Below, one piece after another: positions 56,838-64,000 of a DNA stretch of 64,000 bases (position 1 is its first letter; every line of letters starts with the position of its first letter). A model generated the notes under the pieces. It saw nothing but the letters and a program-made list of their open reading frames with translations. It was not told the DNA's origin and searched no databases. Source of the stretch: Odobenus rosmarus divergens (lineage: Eukaryota > Chordata > Mammalia > Carnivora > Odobenidae); assembly GCF_000321225.1 (NCBI RefSeq), contig NW_004450942.1, positions 188,223 through 252,222 on the forward strand. The letters are read 5' to 3'. The position numbers and the translations under genes are program-made.

Positions 56838-56915
56838 CTATATATAGATATATACACAGCACACATATGTGCATATATACACATATACATACACACACTC
56901 ACACACACACATATA
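56838..56915. repeat. Compound (TA)n/(CA)n microsatellite
   Basis: Runs of 'tatata', 'atatac' and 'cacaca' with interruptions. The minus frame at 56783-57190 crosses it and is not a gene. Confidence 0.88.
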
Positions 56916-58194
56916 TGGAGAGAGAGAATGGATGAATGTTCATTTGTATATCGATTAAAGTACATGTCAGTGAAGTGGTAGAAATGACCATCAAAATAGC
57001 AAGTATAAGAATTTTGGTTGGAAGAGAGACTGTCTTCAGGCTGCTGAGCCTTGATGAAATGGGATGGAGAACAAACTGCTCTTAAGAGGAAATAAATAGG
57101 ATGTGGGGGTAGGACAGAAGAGAGTGAAGACTGAAGAAGAGAGTAACATTGGTGAGCAACATGACAGTCAAAAGTTTTAAAAGCAGACATTTTAGGTATT
57201 TAACTTAATGTATTTAACATATTTGTGGTTGCTTTAATATAAGGACCCTCCAGAGCCTCTAACCCTCGGCCAAGTCTGCAATGTACACAAGCCTTGTGTA
57301 TGGGTTTGAGGTAAAATCAAGGTAAAGAGACTGAGTTCCAGGAGTAGGTGGCAAGGAGAACAGGCAACAGGAGGAGAGATTCAGAGAAGGTCAAGGGCTC
57401 AGAAGGAGCAGAAACTCACCACCAGCAGGGAACATGAGTCTGCAAGGTCTAGCAAAGGTCTGAGAACTTGGGACACACAGGAGGTCCAGGGCTTGAGCTG
57501 ACTGCTGGAGTGTGCACACAGGCTTCGTGGACATCACACTCTAATTGTGCTAGGGATTTTGGCAGGATTTGGTCTTCTCATTTCTGGGTTGCTGGCAGCA
57601 GAATCTGAAAAGGTGGTAGTGCTACCTGAGATCTAAGGCTCTTCTGGGGTGGTCAGCTAAGAGGACAGCCGCCATCCCACATTCCCAGAGGGCTGACCAG
57701 GAAAATGAAGACCCGACAGCCACGGGGGGGATGCCTACTGGGGGCAGGAGGGAAGCTCAATCCTAAAACCATAGTGGGTGCTGAGGACTGTGAAACTATG
57801 GAATTACTGCCCAATCACCTGACTGTCCTTGAATCCCAAACCCGTGTTTAGCTTTCTGTTATGAATGGTTACTATCATCTCATAAATCAGCAAGATTTGT
57901 GTCCTAACAACCCAAGTTAAGAGCTAAAGAGCTAAAAGCTACACACTACTATCAGAAGGAAAAGGAAAGTAGGGAGAGACAGACATGTTTAAATTGAGCC
58001 AGAGTGTCCACTCCAGAGGACTGTGAGTGAGGGACCACGTGGACATCTGAGCTCACACTAGCATCACTGAGGGGGCAGGGGGGAATGTGTTTATCTGGTT
58101 GCTTTCTCCATTTGCATGCACCCCTCGGCTCTGTTCCTTCCTCCGGCATCACTGGGAGGCTCTGGGTGGTGGATGTGATGGGAATTAAAAGGAT
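56916..58194. other. Unassigned sequence
   Basis: 57300-57830 is somewhat GC-richer and apparently unique. No exon with domain content is seen. Confidence 0.4.
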
Positions 58195-58400
58195 AGCCGA
58201 GCCATTTTTTTAACACAAGCTAATTCAAAATAGCTTAAATGCAAAGGAAGCGTATTGGGTCAGACAACTGGGAAGTGCAGGTGTGGTGCCATTTTGGGGC
58301 AAGAATAAGGTTCAGGTGCTATAACAGCATAGGGCTTGGTCTCTCCCTCCTGCCTTGCCTCTGTCTCCCTCCATGTTTTCTGCTGACTGTCTTTCCCCAG
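58195..58400. mobile_element. Possible old interspersed repeat
   Basis: 'gaagcgtattgggtcagaca' with 'tctctccctcctgccttgcc' and 'ccatgttttctgctgactgt' recalls a common old mammalian repeat; not named. Confidence 0.3.
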
Positions 58401-58529
58401 AGGGTAAGATGACTTTCAACACTCCCACCTGTACCCCCCACTTAGAAACTCCTTGGGAATGAAGACCCTTCTCTCTCCCAACATCCTTATGCAAACTCAC
58501 AAATGGTCTTTTGGCTAATATTTGAGACT

Positions 58530-58625
58530 CTTATCCATTCTGTAAGTATTTATTGAATGTTTATGACCTTTGAAGCACTGTTCCACAACGAATAAGACGA
58601 AGTCTTTCTTATGAAGCAACTATTT
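58530..58625 (-). mobile_element. L2 3' end fragment
   Basis: 'gtaagtatttattgaatgtt' and 'gaagcactgttccacaacga' are the reverse L2 terminus. Confidence 0.6.
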
Positions 58626-58911
58626 ATGTGCTGGTGCTGTTCCCAAGGAGAAGGGTCACTATGCCTGGAATGATCTGGACCAGATACTCACCACCATGGG
58701 GCCATGTTGAAGAGTTTAAACTGTGATTGATATCATGGAATGAGGGAGGCACAGTTTTCCAAAGGATACAAGTGTTTCAAGCACACAGAACAATTGATGT
58801 ACCATACACCATCTCACTTCATGTTTTCCCTCTTAATAAATTCCCAAACTGTCACTTCAAGCCCACCAGCTGCATTTAAGCATTCAGACAGGAAAGGATG
58901 CCAATGGAGGC

Positions 58912-58934
58912 TTTTTTTTTTTTTTTTTTTTTTT
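58912..58934. repeat. Poly-T run
   Basis: 23 consecutive T bases, without a recognisable retroelement attached on either side. Confidence 0.9.
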
Positions 58935-59599
58935 CTGGGACAGCTCTCACAATCCCTGATAAAGCAGCAAACACACAGGTGTTGAGCCGGTATGAGGAAT
59001 ATTGCTACAATCTCCAAGTCTGCAAACTTAGTAACTGTGTTGGCATCTTGGCAGCTGATCTTGTTTGCATTTATAAATTAAGTTTTTAATACTCACATTT
59101 GTAGGGGTGGGGTTTTTTTGGCATTTGGCTTTTGTCTTGAAAGCAAAATGTCATAGTATTTTTTAAAGTGCATAGATTTGAAGCAAATGCAAAGCAAGAG
59201 CCTTCTGGCTTGGAAAATAACAGGACTACACTCATCCTGATATGGGACGTAATGAGAGACCCAAAAAGACTCATATTATTTCTTCTAACAGGGGCCACAC
59301 CTTGGCTTGCCCTTTATTTTGAAATTCCAAATACTTTTCACAGTGCTTATGTCTGGAAGAACACCGTATATATAATTCATAATGCCTGGGAGATTCGGGA
59401 AATGAGATTATATACATAAAGGGATAGGAAGGTCTTACAGGGGTCACAAGCGCTTGGTGGGAGGTCGCTAAAAAATAGCTTTTTTGTTTTACTGGATGTC
59501 AGAGAAAGTCATGTGGCCATGAACCTGAGGTAGAAGGATGATAGGAATATCCAGTGCATGACCAAAAGGGTGACACCCATCAGCAACCCTGGGTATTGC
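58935..59599. other. Unassigned sequence
   Basis: No element recognised; frames at 58898-59089 and 59168-59419 have no domain. Confidence 0.45.
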
Positions 59600-59745
59600 C
59601 CCTCACTAACACTTACCTTCCTGTTTTATATCTGCTTGATCACTTCTCTTTCTTGTACTAGATTCTAAGTTCTGCAAGGACAGAGACCAAACGTTGCTTA
59701 CTTACTTTTGAAATCACAAGGCCCAGGAAAATGCTTGGCCCATGA
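59600..59745 (+). mobile_element. L2 3' end fragment
   Basis: 'tagattctaagttctgcaag', 'gacagagaccaaacgttgc', 'aaaatgcttggcccatgatg' in forward L2 order. A GAT/GGT-type run follows at 59746-59785. Confidence 0.65.
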
Positions 59746-59785
59746 TGATAAGGATAAGGATGAAGATGATGGTGATGGTGATGAA

Positions 59786-60020
59786 GACAGCCAGCATTTA
59801 CTAAGTACTCCTTATTTCCCAGGCACTATTCCAATCACTTTAAATGAATTCTTTTAATCATCTTAACACACATGAGGGTATTATTTCCACTACTTTTCCC
59901 CCATGTTACAAAGGCTCATAGAGGTAGAGTGATTTTTCCGGAGGTATACAGCTCTGAAATGAAACAGGTAGGATTGAAGGCCAGGTAATTTGATTCAAGA
60001 GCCTGAGCTCTTAAATATCT
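59786..60020 (-). mobile_element. MIR SINE, nearly complete
   Basis: 'agcatttactaagtactcct', 'cccaggcactattccaatca', 'tgttacaaaggctcatagag', 'gcctgagctcttaaa' in reverse order. Confidence 0.85.
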
Positions 60021-61614
60021 GTTGAGTGAATGGTGAAAGGCTTCTTACAATCAAATTACTTTACTTTTTGCCCCACGGGAGAGAGGAAAAGAATGAAGCA
60101 TTCTGAACACTGTCTGTGAGTACAAAGTGGGAAAGGAAAACACCTTTTCACTAAAGGTGGTTTCATTTCACTCAAACAATAGCGGCAGATCAATTAGTGA
60201 CTTGCCTAGGTGAAGATTCTCTTTTTTAATTAAAAAGCTTTAAAATCAAAGTAATACATTCCTCGGAAGTAATGTTCCTGGCCCACTCTTCACAACCTCA
60301 GTCCTATTTGGCAAAGGCACCCATTTCCAACTCTTAGCTGTTTTCTTTTTCAGTAGTTCATCTTCATATGACTTGAACTTGATAATTAAGATCAAATTTA
60401 ATCATTATATATTACCTGCCATATGATAGGGCAGGATTCAGCTAACATATACCACTCTTACCTCCCCTTCACTATTTAGATATTTCATCATTTTTTAGAC
60501 TTTCCACCAGTTACTTTTTAATTTTAAATCATACCCTAGCATTATTGGCAATCAGTAGTCTCTCGAGGCTACATGAAGTCATACATATCCCTCCTTTTTC
60601 CTTCAGTTCTCCTCCTCTGTCTTTCACCAACTTTTGCCCTCTGTGTTTTCACTTTCATGCAATTAAGTTAGATAACTTTTACATTTTTCTTTCTTGCTGT
60701 ATCTAGACATTGATCTTAAAATTACATATCAATAATCTATGTTGATCTTTTTATAGTTTGGAAAAAATATTTACCATGGAGATAATTTGTGTACTATTTT
60801 TTTAAATATTTTTTTTCCTAGAGTTTCTCATTATCTTTACTCATTTCTTCCTTACTTTTGTCATATGTCTGTTTTCTCCTCAGATCCTCTTTATGTCAAT
60901 ATGTTCTGTTGACTTTTTGGGCCCTCCAACTGCTGCCCCAAGTTGAAATGCTTACTGCACAGCTATCATTTTAGGACTTGGCTTTAAATGTTTTAAACAA
61001 TGCTAGACTCACTGTGTCCTGGATCTTCCCTTTTCTAGGTACTTTCTCTGTAACCCTCAGGATATGCTGAAGTCACAACAACCCCAACCTCCACGGCTCA
61101 GAACTGCAAGTTTCATTACTCGCTGAGAGTACATATCCACCACAGGCTGGTGGTGGCTCTGTCCCACATCACCCTCATTCTAAGACCCAGGCTGGCAGAG
61201 GAAAAAAGAATTTGGCTAATCATGCACTGGCTATAGTACTCTGTTGAGCTTACAAATTAAGAAGGGCACATGCAATGATAGAAAGAGAAGCTATGATATC
61301 AAAGAATGACAACAAAATGAATGAACTGGGTCAAGTGTTGTATACCAAGTTTCTTGGTTAAACTTGTAACAATAATAGAATGTTTTTTGTTTTTTGATAA
61401 TGCAGAGGAGGGAAATGAGGAAGGGATGGAATGAGGCCTGCTGCATGGAGTCTACAGTGTGGTAACCACCCTGGAGAAACCTGTGACCCAATGTGTGCTC
61501 TTCTTTCTGTTTACTGCCAAACAGAATTCATGTAGTTGAAAGGTAAGGGGCAAAGCTGGTTGGAAAGCACCTAAATCTTCTAATGAGTTAAATTCTCTTG
61601 CCCAGAGCTAGCAT
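60021..61614. other. Unassigned sequence
   Basis: 60230-60960 is T-rich and may contain very old LINE sequence, but no family can be assigned. No gene seen. Confidence 0.4.
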
Positions 61615-61735
61615 AATGATTCTTAAACAAGGGGTACAAAAGAATTACCTAGTCTTTGTAAACCATGCAAGTTACCCAGAAATAACTCCATAGGTTTTAA
61701 TCTAGAGGATCTGGGAGGGGTCTCAGGGGTCCTCA
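61615..61735 (+). mobile_element. MER5A-like hAT fragment
   Basis: 'tgattcttaaacaaggggta', 'caaaagaattacctagtctt', 'aggttttaatctagaggatc', 'tgggaggggtctcagg' follow the MER5A order. Confidence 0.5.
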
Positions 61736-61787
61736 TAGGAGTGGAGCAGGACAGATGTTGGAAAATCGCTAATATGACTGTTGAAGG

Positions 61788-62214
61788 AGTCTCTAAAGTG
61801 GGGTGCGAGTACATTCCAATAGGACTGCAGGAAGAAAATGTCAGCCCTACTACTGGGGAAATATACTTTACTAAAGTTTAATACATGAATTGGCAGGAAT
61901 ACCTGTATATAATTAAAAATAAACATACAAATTAAAGCTACACGATTGAAAGAAAAAAATTTTAGGGGCTCCTGGGTGGCTCAGTAAGTTGGGCATCTGA
62001 CTCTTGATTTCGTCTCAGGTCAGGATCTCAGGGTCATGGGATTGAGCACCGCGTCAGGCTCTATACCAGTGGGGAATCTGCTTGAATTCTCTCTCTCCCT
62101 GTCCCTTTGCCCCCCCCACATACTCTCTCTCTCTCTCTCTCTCTAAAGTAAATTAATAATTTTTTTAAAAAGAAAAATTATTTAAAGTAAATTAAAAAGT
62201 TTGAAACCACTACA
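61788..62214. mobile_element. Possible hAT-type element containing a SINE
   Basis: 'gtctctaaagtggggtgcga' at one end and 'aaagtttgaaaccact' at the other resemble inverted ends of a hAT element. The SINE at 61967-62160 lies between. Tentative. Confidence 0.3.
61967..62160 (+). mobile_element. CAN SINE, older subfamily
   Basis: 'gctcctgggtggctcagtaa', 'ctgactcttgatttcgtctc', a diverged B-box ('gggattgagcaccgc'), then a (ct)n run and A/T-rich tail. The target duplication is degraded. Confidence 0.9.
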
Positions 62215-62489
62215 AATGCTCATGCAGCAAAATATGTCTCCTTCCCACTTCTGACCCCCATCTTCAAACTCCCCTCTTCAAGTTGATCCATTAGCCCTGA
62301 TGTTTTCTCTTTCCTTCTTGAGAGTCTGCGCATACACAAACATCTAAATCTTTTTTTCTCTGGACACAGATGATAGCTTGTTAAAGATATTGACCAGTAT
62401 CTTGCTTTTGTTTTCTTCACTAAAGACTATAAGTTGTTGGCTTATATTTTGTATCAGCACATGCTGACGTGTCTCATTCTAGGTAGAGG
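62215..62489. other. Unassigned sequence
   Basis: Nothing recognised. Confidence 0.5.
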
Positions 62490-62703
62490 GAAGCAACATA
62501 ATGAAGTGGCTTTGAGCACTGACTCTGGGGCTAGAGTGTCTCCATTGAAATCTCATCTTTGCCACTAACTAGTTGTGTGATCTTGAGCAAGTGGCTTAGG
62601 CACTCTGAACATTTGTTTCCTCATCTGAAAAATGAGATTATTAATAATAATAGCACCAATCTCATAGGATTGAGTGAAGATTAAGTGAGTTAACTTATGA
62701 AAA
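62490..62703 (+). mobile_element. MIR SINE
   Basis: 'gtggctttgagcactgactc', 'ttgtgtgatcttgagcaagt', 'ttcctcatctgaaaaatgag', 'gattaagtgagttaactta'. The young L1 begins at its 3' end. Confidence 0.85.
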
Positions 62704-62717
62704 GTAAGGGGCAGAGC

Positions 62718-62728
62718 AAGATGGCGGA
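62718..62728 (+). promoter_or_regulatory. YY1 site at the L1 transcription start
   Basis: 'caagatggcgg' about 10 bases into the element is the YY1 motif that, in L1s, helps set the RNA start at +1. Perfect core 'aagatggcgg'. Confidence 0.8.
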
Positions 62729-62869
62729 GGAGTAGGAGACCTGGATTTCGTCTGGTTTCAGGAATTCAGCTGGATAGGGATCAAACCATTCTGAACACCT
62801 ACAAACTCAACAGGAGATCGAAGAGAAGAATAGCAACAACTCTCTGAACAGAAATGAGACCACTTTCTG

Positions 62870-63660
62870 GAAGGTAGGACGTGCGGAGAAGTGAATCCGA
62901 GGCAATATTCAGGAGGATAGACGGCGGGGGAGGGGCCTCCCTCGGCCGCTTCTGGCAAGTGATAGAGCCACGGAGCACAAAATCGGAACTTTTAGAAGCC
63001 GGCTCCGCTGAAGGACGTCGCTCCAGTGGCTAAGCGGGGGGTGGAACCCTCGCGGGACAGTGTGGTCTCAGGACCCTCAGGGTCACAGAAAAACCGGGGG
63101 TACCTGAGTGCAGCAGAGCTCCCAGGTATCGGAGCGGGGCAGCCGGCTGCAGAGACGGAGCCGAGGCGCGGGGTCTCAGCTCGGGGTTGCCATAAACTGT
63201 GATCCGAGGCCCAGTCGGGCCACTGCTCCTCCAGTGGGGACCCAACAAGTGGCAGATCCAGGGAGACTCCCCTTCCTCCCCCGGAGAGGAGCAGCGCGGG
63301 AGTGCACCGCAGGGATCTGCTGGGTTTGGAGACTCCACACGGGGTCGGGTGCCAGAGATAGAAACGCTCGGTCACAGGCCGGGTGAGCACGGAGTGCGGC
63401 CGGAGACCGGGGACACGGGAGTGACTGCTTTTCTCTGGGGGCACACTGAGTAGTGGGGCCCCGAGCTCTCAGCTCCTCCGGGTGGAGATTGGGAGGCCAC
63501 CATTTTCACCCTGGTCCTCCAAAGCTGTACCGAGAGCTTGCAGGGAACAAAAGCTCCTGAGAGCAAACCCGAGCAGCTTGCTTAGCCCAGACCGACAAGG
63601 GCGGGGCAATTCCGCCTCCAGCAAAGAAATTTGGGAACCACGGCAACAGACCCCTCCCCC
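62870..63660 (+). promoter_or_regulatory. CpG-rich internal promoter of the L1
   Basis: By eye the densest CpG stretch in the window ('gacggcgggggaggggcctc', 'gacggagccgaggcgcgggg', 'agcgcgggagtgcaccgcag'). In L1s the 5'UTR is the RNA polymerase II promoter and is silenced by methylation. It has sense frames (63108-63386, 63199-63453) and antisense frames that reflect high GC. Confidence 0.75.
62992..63444 (-). CDS. Antisense open frame in the L1 5'UTR, hypothetical
   Basis: A 150-codon frame from an ATG at 63444 on the strand opposite to the L1. It lies wholly in the CpG-rich 5'UTR. The predicted protein is rich in Pro, Ser and Arg, with no domain or membrane segment that I can see. Primate L1s have a short antisense ORF0 in their 5'UTR; this is a positional analogy only, with no sequence similarity claimed. 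High GC makes long stop-free frames likely, and an overlapping 102-codon frame exists at 63030-63338. It is most likely non-functional, but its length and place are unusual. No promoter or start context supports translation. Confidence 0.2.
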   Translation of the reverse strand: MPPEKSSHSRVPGLRPHSVLTRPVTERFYLWHPTPCGVSKPSRSLRCTPALLLSGGGRGVSLDLPLVGSPLEEQWPDWASDHSLWQPRAETPRLGSVSAAGCPAPIPGSSAALRYPRFFCDPEGPETTLSREGSTPRLATGATSFSGAGF

Positions 63661-64000
63661 AGAAGATCAGCACAAACAGCCAGCAAGCCAAGACCAAGTT
63701 TACCGATCAAGGAGAACGGGAGAACTCCAGTGCTAGGGGAACACTGCACATAGAATTCATGGCTTTTTAAACCATGATTCATTAGTTTTCAAAGTTAATT
63801 TTTTTTAACTGTTTTTTGTTTAATTTTTCTTTTTCCCTTTTTCAACCAACATCTTAATCAATTGCTTTTTTAAAAAAAAAATTTTTTTATTTTTCATTTT
63901 TAGAGTCATATTTTATCCCTCCATAGTACTTACCCTTATTTTGGCAAATATATATAAGTTGTTCTCTTTTTAAAATTCTGAGATACAGTTTTTTCTAACA

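Larger units (their letters stand above)
62709..64000 (+). mobile_element. Young carnivore L1, 5'UTR, continues past the window
   Basis: Starts with the L1 cap region 'ggggcagagcaagatggcgg' and runs through a GC- and CpG-rich block (about 62870-63660) into a T-rich block ('aaccaacatcttaatcaatt', 'ccctccatagtacttaccc'). This is the layout of the carnivore L1 5'UTR ahead of ORF1. The full 5' start and dense intact CpGs suggest a recent full-length insertion. Whether ORF1 and ORF2 are intact cannot be seen. Confidence 0.88.

Noticed and set aside
56783..57190. 135-codon minus frame as a possible gene
   Set aside because: Its C-terminal half is translated microsatellite (Cys/Val/Tyr/Ile repeats).
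58912..58934. Poly-T as the tail of a minus-strand retroelement
   Set aside because: Sequence to the right matches no LINE or SINE I know, and no flanking duplication was found.

Overview
This is nuclear DNA from a placental mammal, almost certainly a carnivoran. The diagnostic signal is thirteen CAN-type tRNA-derived SINEs (start 'cgcctgggtggctcag', then an RNA polymerase III B-box, a CT-rich stretch and an (aat)n/poly-A tail). Most carry the head 'ttaagcgtctgccttcgg' and the B-box context 'gggatcgagccccgcatc'. From memory of the subfamilies this is the arctoid caniform type (bears, pinnipeds, mustelids) rather than the canid or felid type. Carnivore L1 elements, including one full-length-type 5'UTR, agree with this. 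Family names are by recognition only; no repeat-library search was run.

I found no convincing host protein-coding exon, tRNA, snRNA or other gene. Every long open frame examined is part of an L1 or L2 relic or is a chance frame. The window reads as intergenic or deep-intronic sequence.

Layout: 1-7.4 kb holds L2 and MIR fragments and an old L1/HAL1 block split by a younger 5'-inverted L1. 7.4-19.4 kb is mostly unique sequence with SINEs, MIRs, L2s and a 105-bp direct duplication. 19.4-21.3 kb is an L2 split by an L1 3' end. 21.3-30 kb is MIR/L2 sequence with unique blocks and a roughly 220-bp inverted duplication about 2.3 kb apart. 30-33.6 kb is a stack (old L1, then a Tigger DNA transposon, then a young L1 3' end) containing a 50-N assembly gap whose left edge is a chimera of two local segments. 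33.8-38.8 kb is one twin-primed L1 whose 5' half is inverted. 39-62.7 kb is old L2, MIR, MaLR, Tigger, MER3-like and L1M sequence with more SINEs. 62.7 kb to the end is the CpG-rich 5'UTR of a young L1 that runs out of the window.

The most informative observations are about retrotransposition and local rearrangement: two 5'-inverted L1s, clean target-site duplications around many insertions, datable nested insertions, a foldback duplication, a duplication inside an L2, and a probable contig-end chimera. I see no evidence for a new gene system.
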